Source: Streptomyces marokkonensis (GTDB lineage Bacteria > Actinomycetota > Actinomycetes > Streptomycetales > Streptomycetaceae). Taken from it: a stretch of 64,000 bases of DNA. Of this stretch, positions 18,946 through 28,868 are shown piece by piece; positions within the stretch are counted from its first letter, which is position 1; every line of letters begins with the position of its first letter. A program made the position numbers and the translations under genes. The notes below the pieces were generated by a model. That model was given only the letters and a program-made list of their open reading frames with translations. It had not been told where the DNA came from and searched no databases. The stretch covers positions 1-64,000 of the forward strand of contig NZ_VSKS01000012.1 of the NCBI RefSeq assembly GCF_008312835.1, written 5' to 3'.

Positions 18946-19214
18946 GCGGGCCCCCCGGTGGCTCGGTGCGGACAGACTAGTGGCTGCCGATTCACACGGG
19001 GTGTGAACGGAGTGCCAGGATCCGTAGTGTGCGCGCACTGTCGCGGAGAGTTTCCAGCCGGTTGACTGAATTGCCTCGAAAGAGGCCGGCCGGGCCGCCG
19101 GCTCCCCCTCGTACAGTGCGGCGGCCCGTTTCCGCGCCGTCCGCCCGGCTGCCTGCCCGACACTCCGTGGCGGGGCGGACGGCCCCGCCGGCTCCGACCA
19201 AAGCGGACGGCCGG

Positions 19215-19500
19215 TCACTCCGCCGGAGCGGCAGGCGGTCGGCTCACGCCCGGGTCGGCGGGCGACCACGCGGGGAGCTTCAGGTGGTCCGCCGGGTGGG
19301 CGTCGGCCGTGGCACGGGGGCGCGGGGGCGGGACGGGGTGCCGCGCGTGCCGCTCGTTCCTGAGGACCAGCAGTGCCACGTCGTCCCTCGAGAGCCCGGT
19401 CGAGTGGCGCGGAAGCGCGCCGAGGAGCGTGCGCAGCACCGACCGGGGCCTGGGCGGGCGGGTGCGGGCGGCCTCGGTGAGGGCCCCCGCAGCGGAAAGA
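19215..19500 (-). pseudogene. C-terminal remnant of a SpoIIE/PP2C-type phosphatase
   Basis: On the minus strand the reading RSVLRTLLGALPRHSTGLSRDDVALLVLRNERHA matches the usual C-terminal end of Streptomyces SpoIIE-like serine phosphatases (L...L-x-DDVALLVLR). The metal-binding first half of the domain is absent and no start or ribosome site is visible, so this appears to be a decayed gene. It lies in the 723-base gap 18946-19668; the remaining part, 18946-19214, holds only the upstream region of the TPR regulator. Confidence 0.5.
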
Positions 19501-19619
19501 AGCGCCCCTCGGCGTTCCGGGCCTCGCAGAACTGGACCGGCCGCACGGCCCGATCCGGATGTATCGCCCGGAATGGCCACCCGAACAGTGAGGTGACCGG
19601 CGGGAAGGGGGGTGCGGGT

Positions 19620-19650
19620 GTGGTGGGGGCGTGTCGCACGCCCCCACCAC
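19620..19650 (-). terminator. pheT terminator
   Basis: Perfect 14-bp stem GTGGTGGGGGCGTG / CACGCCCCCACCAC with loop TCG, 19 bases beyond the pheT stop. Confidence 0.85.
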
Positions 19651-19668
19651 CGGCACAACCCGGAGGAG

Positions 19669-22220
19669 CTAGCTCCGCAGGACCGCCCCGGTGCGGTCGC
19701 CCGCGAGGGCGACCGCCGCCTCGCGGGCCGCCGACGCCTCGTCGACGGTCAGCGTCCGGTCGTTCGCGCGGAACCGCAGCGCGTACGCCAGCGACTTGCG
19801 GCCCTCGCCCAGCTGCTCGGCGTTCTCGTACACGTCGAACAGGCGGATGGACTCCAGCAGTGCCCCCGCGCCCTCACGCAGCGCGGCCTCGACGTCCGAG
19901 GCGGGCACGAACGCGTCGACGACCAGCGCGACGTCCTGTGTGGCGACCGGGAACGTGGAGATGCCCGGCGCCTGCGGGGTGTCGTCGCCGACCCGCTCCA
20001 GGACGTCCAGGTCCAGCTCCATCGCGCAGCTGCGCGCGGGCAGGCCCAGGGTCTTCAGGACGCGCGGGTGCAGCTCTCCGGCGTGGCCGATGACGCGCTC
20101 GGCGCCGTCGACGGTGACGGTCAGCTCGGCGCAGCGGCCCGGGTGCCACGGCCCGTACTGGCCCTTGCGGATGCCGAGTCCGGCGCCGGCCTCGCGGGCG
20201 ACGGTCCGGGCGGCCTCGACCGCGTCGGCCCAGTCGGCCGGACGGCCCCTGCCCCACCAGCCGGCCTGCTCGCGGGCGCCGGCCAGCACCACGGCGACGT
20301 GCCGGGGCTGGTCGGGCAGCGCGGCGTTCAGCGCGGCGACGTCGGCCTCGCTGGGGCGCCGGTCGACGGGCAGGTTCGCGGCGACCCCGCGCTCGTCGCG
20401 CGGCTGGAAGACCAGGCCGGTCTCGAACAGCGCGAGGTCGTGCGAGCCCCGGCCGTCGTTGCGGCGCAGCGCGCCGAGCAGACCCGGCAGCAGCGAGGTC
20501 CGCAGCGCGGGCTCCTCGTCGCTGAGCGGATTGACCAGCTTGACGACACGGCGGGCCGGGTCGTCCGCGTCCAGGCCGAGCTGGTCGAAGACCTGCTCGC
20601 TGACGAACGGGTAGTTCGGCGCCTCGACGTAGCCGGCCCCGGCCAGCGCGCGGCCGACGCGGCGGTGCAGCCGCTGGCGGGCGGTCAGGCCCCGGCCGGC
20701 CGGCGGCCTGGGCAGCGTGGAGGGCAGGTTCTCGTAGCCCTCCAGCCGGATGACCTCCTCGGCCAGGTCGTTCGGGTCGGTGAGGTCGGGCCGCCAGGAC
20801 GGGACGGTGACGATCAGCTCATCCTGCCCGTACACATCACACCCGACCTCCTGAAGGCGGCGTACGACGGTCTCGCGGCCGTACGTCACACCGGCGACCT
20901 TGTCCGGGTGGTCGGCGGCGACGGTGACGGTGTGCGGCGCGGCCGGGGCGACGACCTCGGTGACACCGGCCTCGGCGGTGCCGCCGGCGAGCAGCACCAG
21001 CAGGTCGACGGTGCGCTGCGCGGCGGCGGCGGCGGCCTGCGGGTCCACGCCGCGCTCGAAGCGGCGGGAGGCCTCGGAGGACAGCTTGTGCCGGCGTGCG
21101 GTGCGCGCGACGGACACCTGGTCGAAGTGCGCGGCCTCGATGACCACGTCGGTCGTCGCGTTCCCGCCGTTGCCGGAGGCGTCGTGGTCGGCGATCTCGG
21201 TGTTGGCGCCGCCCATGACCCCCGCGAGGCCGATCGGGCCGCGGTCGTCGGTGATCACCAGGTCCTCGGCGTGCAGCTTCCGCTCGACGCCGTCGAGGGT
21301 GACGATCTTCTCGCCCTCCTCGGCCCTGCGGACGCCGATGGTGCCCTGGACCAGGTTGCGGTCGTAGGCGTGCAGCGGCTGGCCGAGCTCCATCATCACG
21401 TAGTTGGTGACGTCCACGGCGAGCGAGATCGGGCGCATGCCGACCTTCTGCAGGCGCCGCTGGAGCCAGATCGGGGAGCGCGCCTCGGGGCTGAGGCCGG
21501 TCACCGTGCGGGCGGTGAAGCGGTCGCAGCCGGCCGGGTCGGAGACCTTCACCGGGTAGCCGAAGGCGTTGGGGCCCGGCACGTCGAGCAGCGCCGGGTC
21601 GCGCAGCGGCAGGCCGTAGGCGATGGCGGCCTCGCGGGCGACACCGCGGATGGACAGGCAGTCGCCGCGGTTGGCGGTGACGGCGATGTCCAGGACCTCG
21701 TCGACCAGTTCGAGGAGTTCGATGGCGTCCTTGCCGACCTCGGTCTCCGGCGGCAGCACGATGATGCCGTGGGAGCCGTCGTCGCCCATGCCCAGCTCGT
21801 CGCTGGAGCAGATCATGCCGTGGGACGTCTTGCCGTACGTCTTGCGCGCGGAGATCGAGAAGCCACCGGGCAGGGTGGCGCCGGGGAGGACCACGACGAC
21901 CTTGTCGCCGACGGCGAAGTTGCGGGCACCGCAGACGATCTCCTGAGGCTCACCGGTGCCTCCCCCGGAGCCGAAAACTTGGGAGGCGCCCCCGGCCCGG
22001 CCCACGTCGACGGTGCAGAAGCGGATCGGCTTCTTGAAGCCCTCCAGTTCCTCGATGGTCAGCACCTGGCCGACCACGAGGGGGCCCTTGAGGTCGGCGC
22101 CGAGGTGCTCGACGGTCTCGACCTCCAGCCCCGCCGAAATGAGCTTGGCCTGTACGTCACGGCCGGTCTCCGTCGCCGGCAGGTCGACGTACTCCCGCAG
22201 CCAAGAAAGCGGGATCCGCA

Positions 22221-22221
<1 letters not shown>
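19669..22221 (-). CDS. pheT: phenylalanyl-tRNA synthetase beta subunit
   Basis: 850 residues. Begins [15 protein letters not shown], followed by the tRNA-binding EMAP-like domain (about 40-155), the B3/B4 editing domain, B5, the core and the C-terminal FDX-ACB anticodon domain. It pairs with PheS as an alpha2-beta2 enzyme. Oddity: where I recall Streptomyces homologues reading [19 protein letters not shown], this protein reads [24 protein letters not shown], an insertion of about ten residues encoded by a dispersed GC-rich repeat. The start ATG overlaps the pheS stop by one base (TGATG). Confidence 0.96.
21956..21994. repeat. dispersed repeat inserted in frame inside pheT
   Basis: GTGCCTCCCCC, a 14-base centre and GGGAGGCGCCCCC carry the same flanks as the element at 41666-41708 (GTGCCTCCCCC ... 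GGGAGGTGCCCCC). Read on the minus strand it encodes [12 protein letters not shown] in the beta-subunit tRNA-binding domain. Confidence 0.6.
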
Positions 22222-23531
<1,310 letters not shown>

Positions 23532-24668
23532 TCAGCTGAGATACGCCGGTGCCGCCACGGGCAACGTAAATCGGAACTCGGCGCCGCCGCCGGGGGCACG
23601 CCCGACCGTGATGGTGCCGCCGTGGGCTTCGACGATGCCCTTGACGATGTACAGCCCGAGGCCCGTCCCGCCACGCTTGCTGCCCCGCCAGAAGCGGGTG
23701 AAGACGCGGTTCATGGACTCCTCCGGGATGCCGGGCCCCTCGTCGCTCACCGTGACCGACGTGCCGGCGTCCTCCCGTTCGCGCGGGGACGCCGAGGGCG
23801 TGATGTCAATCGTGACGGTTCCCTCGCCGTGCCGCACGGCATTTTCCAGCAGGTTGCTCAGCACCTGGTCGATCTTGTCGGGGTCGGCCCACAGGTCGGG
23901 CAGCGGGTGCTGCATCCGCAGCAGGAACCGGTCGGCCGGCTGGCCCGCGGCGACGTAGGCCTGGATGTGGCGGCCGACGGCGGCCCCGATGTCGACGGGC
24001 TGACGGCGCACCTCCAGGCGCCCGGAGTCGATGCGCGATATGTCGAGCAGCTCGGCGATGAGCCGGGTGACCCGGTCCGCGTCGGCGTCGACCGTCTCCA
24101 GCATCAGCCGTTTCTGGTCGTCGGTGAACCGTTCCCACTTGGCGAGCAGGGTGGCGGTGAAGCCCTTGACGGAGGTGAGCGGGGACCGCAGTTCGTGGGC
24201 GACGGTGGCGATCAGCTCGGCGTGGCTGCGCTCGGTGCGGCGCCGGGCCTCGGTGTCGCGGAGGGTGACGACGACCCGGCGGACGGGTCCGGTGGGGCGG
24301 GCGCGGACGTAGCGCGCGGACACGAGGACCTCGCGTCCGCCGGGGAGCAGCAGGTTGCGCTCGGGCTGGCGCACGCGGATGGCGAGGCCGCCGTAGGGGT
24401 CGGTGAGCTGCCACCAGCGGCGGCCCTCCAGGTCCTCTAACGGCAGGGCCGTCTCCAGCGGCTGCCCGAGGACCCGCCGGGCGGGTACGGCGGTGATGCG
24501 CTCGGCCGCCGCGTTGAAGCAGATCACACGGCCGTGCTCGTCGGCGACGACGAGTCCGTCGGGCAGCTGGTCGGGGTCGATGCCGAGTTCGGCGAGATCA
24601 CCGGGCCGGGGCGCGGGCGGGCGCGCCGTCCGCTGTGCCCCCGGTGCGCTGCTCGTGCCGACGCTCAT
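23532..24668 (-). CDS. PAS-domain sensor histidine kinase (orphan)
   Basis: 378 residues without membrane segments, so a soluble sensor. A PAS domain lies at about 28-145 (LPDGLVVADEHGRVICFNAAAERI); the H-box is HELRSPLTSVKGF with the phosphorylatable His, followed by NLLENAVRHGEG (N-box), DEGPGIPEE (G1) and GGTGLGLYIVKGI (G2). No response regulator is adjacent, so its partner is elsewhere. ATG 24668 is the only start that precedes the PAS domain. Ligand unknown. Confidence 0.88.
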   Translation of the reverse strand: MSVGTSSAPGAQRTARPPAPRPGDLAELGIDPDQLPDGLVVADEHGRVICFNAAAERITAVPARRVLGQPLETALPLEDLEGRRWWQLTDPYGGLAIRVRQPERNLLLPGGREVLVSARYVRARPTGPVRRVVVTLRDTEARRRTERSHAELIATVAHELRSPLTSVKGFTATLLAKWERFTDDQKRLMLETVDADADRVTRLIAELLDISRIDSGRLEVRRQPVDIGAAVGRHIQAYVAAGQPADRFLLRMQHPLPDLWADPDKIDQVLSNLLENAVRHGEGTVTIDITPSASPREREDAGTSVTVSDEGPGIPEESMNRVFTRFWRGSKRGGTGLGLYIVKGIVEAHGGTITVGRAPGGGAEFRFTLPVAAPAYLS

Positions 24669-24709
24669 CCCCGTACCCCACCTCTCGGAACTTCCTCGGG
24701 GCGCCCCGT

Positions 24710-24749
24710 GCTCGGGACCGGCCGAGAGCTTGGGGGAGGGTCCCCGAGC
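24710..24749 (-). terminator. probable terminator after the rRNA methyltransferase gene
   Basis: GCTCGGGACC (24710-24719) and GGGTCCCCGAGC (24738-24749) form an imperfect stem 12 bases beyond the methyltransferase stop. The loop, GGCCGAGAGCTTGGGGGA, resembles the dispersed repeat family. Confidence 0.5.
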
Positions 24750-24760
24750 TGGTCACCCTA

Positions 24761-25621
24761 CTAGTTCCCGGTGACGGAGCGGCACCCTCCGGCGGCGCGC
24801 TGTGCACGTGCCGACGCGTAGAGACATACGGCGGCGGCGGTGGCCAGGTTCAGGCTCTCGGCCCTTCCGTGGATCGGAACGCGTACGACGGCGTCGGCGA
24901 GCGCGCGGGTCTCCTCGGGCAGTCCCCAGGCCTCGTTGCCGAAGACCCAGGCGGTCGGGCCGCCCATGGTGCCCTTGTCGAGCTCCTCGTCCAGGTCCCG
25001 GTCACCGGCGCCGTCCGCGGCGAGCAGCCGCACGCCCGCCTCCCGCAGCCCCGTCACGGCCCGTTCGACGGGCACGCCGACGGCGACGGGCAGGTGGAAC
25101 AGGGAGCCGACGGAGGCGCGTACGGCCTTGGGGTTGTACAGGTCGACGGAGGCGTCGGTGAGGACGACGGCCTCGGCTCCGGCGGCGTCGGCGCACCGCA
25201 GCACGGTGCCGGCGTTCCCGGGGTCCCGCACGTGGGCGAGCACGGCGACGAGGCGGGGCCGGGCGGCGAGGACCTGCTCGAACGGCGTGTCCAGGAACCG
25301 GCACACCCCGACCAGCCCCTGCGGGGTGACGGTGGTGGAGATGTCCGCGATGACCTGCTCGGAGGCGAGGTGCGTACGGGCACCGGCGTCCCGTGCCGCA
25401 CCGATGATGTCGGCGTACCGGTCTGCGGCCTCGGGTGTGGCGAACAGTTCGACGAGCGTGGCGGCGTCCCCGTCCCGGTGCGCGGCGGCCTCCCGCACGG
25501 CCTGCGGCCCCTCGGCGAGGAACAGCCGCTCCTTCCCCCGGAAGTTCCGCTTGCCGAGCCGCCGGGCGGCGGCGACGCGGGAGGAACGGGGGGAGATCAG
25601 CTCGGGGCTGACGGGGGCCAT
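24761..25621 (-). CDS. TrmH/SpoU-family RNA 2'-O-ribose methyltransferase
   Basis: 286 residues. An N-terminal substrate-binding domain (NFRGKERLFLAEGPQAVREAA) precedes a SPOUT domain with the knot motifs VLAHVRDPGNAGTVLRCADAAGAEAVVLT, AWVFGNEAWGLPEE and VRVPIHGRAESLNLATAAAVCLY. It transfers methyl from S-adenosylmethionine to an rRNA (or tRNA) ribose; the exact site is not deducible. I start at ATG 25621, behind GAAGGTGA; GTG 25633 is an alternative adding four residues. It sits downstream of the ribosomal protein operon but has its own upstream gap. Confidence 0.88.
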   Translation of the reverse strand: MAPVSPELISPRSSRVAAARRLGKRNFRGKERLFLAEGPQAVREAAAHRDGDAATLVELFATPEAADRYADIIGAARDAGARTHLASEQVIADISTTVTPQGLVGVCRFLDTPFEQVLAARPRLVAVLAHVRDPGNAGTVLRCADAAGAEAVVLTDASVDLYNPKAVRASVGSLFHLPVAVGVPVERAVTGLREAGVRLLAADGAGDRDLDEELDKGTMGGPTAWVFGNEAWGLPEETRALADAVVRVPIHGRAESLNLATAAAVCLYASARAQRAAGGCRSVTGN

Positions 25622-25667
25622 CTTCTTCGTCACCTTCGGGAGATCTCAACACGCGGCACGCGCCCCC

Positions 25668-25688
25668 GGGGCGCGGGGAACTGCGCGA
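25668..25688. repeat. dispersed 21-bp element
   Basis: Identical over 21 bases to 4236-4256 (GGGGCGCGGGGAACTGCGCG then A). It sits in the 184-base gap between rplT and the methyltransferase gene. Confidence 0.7.
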
Positions 25689-25738
25689 CCAGCCACAACG
25701 GACCCGGGGCCGAACGACGGCCGGCGAACCTGCAACAG

Positions 25739-25772
25739 CAGGACCCGCAAGCTTTCAAGCCTGCGGGTCCTG
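25739..25772 (-). terminator. infC-rpmI-rplT terminator
   Basis: Perfect 11-bp stem CAGGACCCGCA / TGCGGGTCCTG with a shorter inner pairing GCTT/AAGC, 34 bases beyond the rplT stop. Confidence 0.8.
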
Positions 25773-25805
25773 GAAACTCACGTCGGCTTCAGGCCAACGC
25801 AGTGC

Positions 25806-26189
25806 TCACGCGGCCTTCGGCGCGTTGACGTCCGCCGGCAGCGCCTTCTGCGCGACCTCGACGAGCGCCGCGAAGGCGGTGGCGTCGTTGACGGCCAGCT
25901 CCGCGAGGATCTTCCGGTCGACCTCGACGTTCGCGGCCTTCAGACCCTGGATGAAGCGGTTGTACGTGATGCCGTTGGCGCGGGCAGCGGCGTTGATGCG
26001 CTGGATCCACAGCTGGCGGAAGTCACCCTTGCGCTTCTTGCGGTCGTTGTAGTTGTAGACCAGCGAGTGGGTGACCTGCTCCTTGGCCTTGCGGTACAGA
26101 CGCGAACGCTGACCGCGGTAGCCGGAGGCCTGCTCGAGGATCGCCCGGCGCTTCTTGTGGGCGTTGACTGCCCGCTTGACGCGTGCCAC
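25806..26189 (-). CDS. rplT: 50S ribosomal protein L20
   Basis: 127 residues, full length. Begins [31 protein letters not shown], the basic rRNA-binding extension, followed by the globular domain ([35 protein letters not shown]). L20 is needed early in 50S assembly and in some bacteria represses its own operon. Starts at GTG 26189. Confidence 0.97.
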   Translation of the reverse strand: MARVKRAVNAHKKRRAILEQASGYRGQRSRLYRKAKEQVTHSLVYNYNDRKKRKGDFRQLWIQRINAAARANGITYNRFIQGLKAANVEVDRKILAELAVNDATAFAALVEVAQKALPADVNAPKAA

Positions 26190-26287
26190 TTGTTAACTCC
26201 TTGTAGCGGGGCCGTGGTTGTGCCCACACGGCCCGAAATCGATTGGGTCCCGGTCGGACGGACGTGCGGCGCTCGCGCGCCGGGGCG

Positions 26288-26482
26288 TCACTTGCCGAGA
26301 AGCTTCTTGATCTTCGCGGCGTCGCCCGGGGCCATCTCGGCGTTGCCGGTGAGGCGACGCGTCACACGGGACGACTTGTGCTCGAGCAGGTGGCGCTTGC
26401 CGGCGCGCTCGCGGAGCACCTTGCCGGAGCCGGTGATCTTGAAGCGCTTGCTGGCACCGCTGTGCGACTTGTTCTTCGGCAT
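26288..26482 (-). CDS. rpmI: 50S ribosomal protein L35
   Basis: 64 residues: [21 protein letters not shown] to [15 protein letters not shown], the complete family length. It is the middle gene of the infC-rpmI-rplT operon. ATG 26482 chosen by family start; upstream GAGGAGAGAA is a strong ribosome site. Confidence 0.97.
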   Translation of the reverse strand: MPKNKSHSGASKRFKITGSGKVLRERAGKRHLLEHKSSRVTRRLTGNAEMAPGDAAKIKKLLGK

Positions 26483-26593
26483 AGCGCCGTTCTCTCCTCG
26501 TCGGTGGCGCTCCGGTGCCCGGTCGTGAGAACCGGGCACGGTGGAGCGTCGTACTTGTGTCGGTTACGTCCTGGGGACTCGCGTCCCCCGGAG

Positions 26594-27247
26594 TCACGCC
26601 TCGGCGGAAGCCTCGGCCGGAGCCTCGGCGTTCGCGGCGTCGGGGTCCGCGGCGTTCATCGAACGGCCGGGGTTGGCCTTCGCCTCCGCCTTGCGAGCTT
26701 CCTGTGCCTGGCGGGCCTCGGCCATCGCCTCGGTCTTCTTCTTGTGCGGACCGAGGACCATGATCATGTTGCGGCCGTCCTGCTTCGGGTTCGACTCCAC
26801 GAACCCGAGGTCGGCCACGTCCTCCGCGAGACGCTGCAGCAGTCGGTAGCCGAGCTCCGGCCGGGACTGCTCGCGACCACGGAACATGATCGTGATCTTG
26901 ACCTTGTCGCCCTGCTTGAGGAACCGGACGACGTGACCCTTCTTGGTGTCATAGTCGTGCGGGTCGATCTTCGGCCGGAGCTTCATCTCCTTGATGACCG
27001 TGTGCGCCTGGTTCTTGCGCGCCTCACGGGCCTTCATGGCCGACTCGTACTTGAACTTCCCGTAGTCCATGAGCTTGCACACGGGCGGACGGGCGTTCGC
27101 CGCGACCTCGACGAGATCGAGGTCGTACTCCTGCGCAAGCTCCAGGGCCTTGGCAAGCGGGACAATCCCGACCTGCTCGCCGCTGGGACCGACAAGTCGC
27201 ACCTCGGGAACGCGAATCCGGTCGTTGATGCGGGGCTCGGCGCTGAT
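26594..27247 (-). CDS. infC: translation initiation factor IF-3, AUC start
   Basis: 217 residues. N-domain ([47 protein letters not shown]), linker helix ([15 protein letters not shown]) and C-domain ([29 protein letters not shown]), then an actinobacterial Ala/Lys/Glu-rich tail of about 45 residues. IF-3 checks start codons. No ATG, GTG or TTG occurs in frame between the ribosome site GAGGAGG and the conserved N-terminus; the codon correctly placed is ATC at 27247, giving [12 protein letters not shown] 27202 would remove 15 conserved residues. A rare start codon here fits the known self-regulation of infC. Confidence 0.92.
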   Translation of the reverse strand: MSAEPRINDRIRVPEVRLVGPSGEQVGIVPLAKALELAQEYDLDLVEVAANARPPVCKLMDYGKFKYESAMKAREARKNQAHTVIKEMKLRPKIDPHDYDTKKGHVVRFLKQGDKVKITIMFRGREQSRPELGYRLLQRLAEDVADLGFVESNPKQDGRNMIMVLGPHKKKTEAMAEARQAQEARKAEAKANPGRSMNAADPDAANAEAPAEASAEA

Positions 27248-27339
27248 GGATCCTCCTCGGTAGCACCACGCGACGGTCTGGCGGACAGCCGCGTAACGTC
27301 TGTGTTCGTTAGACCTGACCGCGCCGAAGCATGCAAAAC

Positions 27340-27363
27340 GCCCCGGACGATCACAGGCGGGGC
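27340..27363 (-). terminator. possible attenuator hairpin in the infC leader
   Basis: On the minus strand GCCCCG, a 12-base loop and CGGGGC are followed by GTTTTG, about 93 bases before the infC start. This is the shape of an intrinsic terminator placed upstream of the operon, as in leaders controlled by L20 or other factors. The 396-base gap 27248-27643 holds this leader and no gene. Confidence 0.4.
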
Positions 27364-27554
27364 TCCTCGAACTACCGGAGCACCGCCGCGATGACCGCGG
27401 GGCGCGATTTCGGGCGGACCGCCGTCTCGGGGACGGGGACCGCCTGACCGGTGACCCGCCACCCTGAGGGCGGCCAGGTGGGAGTTCGAAGCCTCCACTT
27501 GTGGGCCGGGCTCGCTAGCCGCGAGGCATACGGGTCCGACCGGTCGTTACACAA

Positions 27555-27585
27555 GGTTAGCAGCTCCGGGAGGCGTGCGCTAACC
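27555..27585. promoter_or_regulatory. inverted repeat in the infC promoter region
   Basis: GGTTAGC (27555-27561) and GCTAACC (27579-27585) are perfect 7-bp arms with a 17-base spacer. On the minus strand the proximal arm includes TAACCT, a possible -10 for the infC operon. It could be an operator. Confidence 0.35.
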
Positions 27586-27630
27586 GCGTGCCGCATGCCT
27601 CCTGCTGTCAAGGGGACACGCGTCTGCGCC

Positions 27631-27636
27631 TATCGT
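27631..27636 (+). promoter_or_regulatory. -10 element of the DUF1844 gene
   Basis: TATCGT lies 7 bases before ATG 27644, so a leaderless transcript is likely; a weak TGTCAA is found 19 bases further upstream. Confidence 0.4.
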
Positions 27637-27643
27637 GTGGGGC

Positions 27644-28021
27644 ATGAGTGACACCTCCCCCTCGGACACCCCCGAGACCCCCGGAAACCCCGACTTCGAC
27701 GCCATGGCCCGCGACATCGCCGAGGTCCCGGCGGTCGAGGTGATCGTGACGGTGGCCGTCAACCTGATGAGCGCCGCCGCCGTGAAGCTCGGTCTGACCG
27801 AGGAGGGCGACAGGTTCAAGGACCTGGACGAGGCCCGCAAGCTGGTGCACGCGCTGGCCGGTCTGCTGGACGCGTCCGCGACGGAGATCAGCTCCTTCCA
27901 CGCCGCGCCGCTGCGCGACGGCCTGAAGTCGCTCCAGCTGGCCTTCCGCGAGGCCTCCCTGGTCCCGGACGAGCCGGGCAAGGGCCCGGGCGAGAAGTAC
28001 ACGGGCGCGATCTACGGCTAG
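27644..28021 (+). CDS. DUF1844 domain protein
   Basis: 125 residues: an acidic disordered N-terminus (SDTPETPGNPDFD), a helical core (VPAVEVIVTVAVNLMSAAAVKLGLTEEG, LDEARKLVHALAGLLDA) and an end LQLAFREASLVPDEPG. This family is found next to infC in actinobacteria; its role is not known to me. The gene is divergent from infC and convergent with SseB, whose stop is 4 bases away. Confidence 0.88.
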   Translation: MSDTSPSDTPETPGNPDFDAMARDIAEVPAVEVIVTVAVNLMSAAAVKLGLTEEGDRFKDLDEARKLVHALAGLLDASATEISSFHAAPLRDGLKSLQLAFREASLVPDEPGKGPGEKYTGAIYG

Positions 28022-28025
28022 GACC

Positions 28026-28763
28026 TCAGGGACGCACGTACAGGGGCTCGCCGGGAGGCGCCGCCTCGGCCGGCAGGACTGCCAGGTCGAGGCCGCGCAC
28101 CAGGCGGGCCCTCAGCGTTTCGTCGGCCGCGAGGCGCCGGGCCACGGCGCGGGCGGCCTCGGCGACGGAGGCGGCCGGGTCGAGGACCAGGGCGAGGGTG
28201 CCGTCGGCCTGTCCCGGCCCGAGGTGGGCGCGCAGCACGGCGGGCTCCTCGGCCACGGCGGCCCGAACGGCCTCGACCACGGCGGGGTCGGCGAGCGGGT
28301 CGGTGCTGGTGCGGCCCTCGGCGAGCGCGAGCAGGGTGGGCCCGGTCAGTTCGAAGGGCACGGGACCGGACATGTCCAGGACCACGGTGTCCGCCTTCTC
28401 GTGCGCGGCGGCCTGCAGGGCCTGGTGCAGCGGTACGGCGACGGGGCGGGCCGCGGGGTCCCAGCGGGCGAGCGACTCGACGGACGTGAAGGCGGGCAGA
28501 GCCGTGCGGCCACCGGCCTTCAGGGTCGGCACGGCCATGTCGCTGGTCTTCTCGCGGCGCAGCCCGTTCTCGTCTTCCTCCACCTCGCCGAGCAGCGCCA
28601 CGACGGGGACGAGCAGACGGGCGTCCTTGAGTGCCTCCAGGACGGGACCGACCGCGTTGCCGTCCTCGGCCCAGGCGGCGAGCGCGGCACTCAGCCGGGG
28701 GTCGGCGGAGCCGTCGTCGTCACGGAACGGGGAGTCGGGAATGTTCTTGTTCGCCACGGTCAC
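28026..28763 (-). CDS. SseB family protein
   Basis: 245 residues. The SseB N-terminal fold is visible in LLVPVVALLGE, TSDMAVPTLKAGGRTALPAFTSVESLARWDP and RPVAVPLHQALQAAAHEKADTVVLDMSGPVPFELTGP. In other bacteria SseB-like proteins are linked to stress; here the function is unknown, and the conserved position beside infC and DUF1844 suggests a housekeeping role. GTG 28763 begins VTVANKNIPDSPF; a second GTG two codons later is possible. Confidence 0.85.
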   Translation of the reverse strand: MTVANKNIPDSPFRDDDGSADPRLSAALAAWAEDGNAVGPVLEALKDARLLVPVVALLGEVEEDENGLRREKTSDMAVPTLKAGGRTALPAFTSVESLARWDPAARPVAVPLHQALQAAAHEKADTVVLDMSGPVPFELTGPTLLALAEGRTSTDPLADPAVVEAVRAAVAEEPAVLRAHLGPGQADGTLALVLDPAASVAEAARAVARRLAADETLRARLVRGLDLAVLPAEAAPPGEPLYVRP

Positions 28764-28829
28764 CGACCCTATCGGCCGTCCGTGACACGCTCGGACGCGG
28801 GCGGCCCGTACGACGCGGGGGCGCATGCG

Positions 28830-28854
28830 GCTTCGGCTTCGGCTTCGGCTTCGG
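28830..28854 (+). repeat. (GCTTCG)4 hexanucleotide repeat
   Basis: Four tandem GCTTCG units, which would encode Ala-Ser repeats only if the hydrolase gene began at 28782; it lies just before the better supported start at 28869. Confidence 0.7.
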
Positions 28855-28868
28855 CGGAGGGAGACACG

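Noticed and set aside
28782-28868. N-terminal extension of the serine hydrolase with Ala-Ser repeat
   Set aside because: No ribosome site at GTG 28782, while GTG 28869 has GGAGGGAG at ideal spacing; the extension is low complexity.
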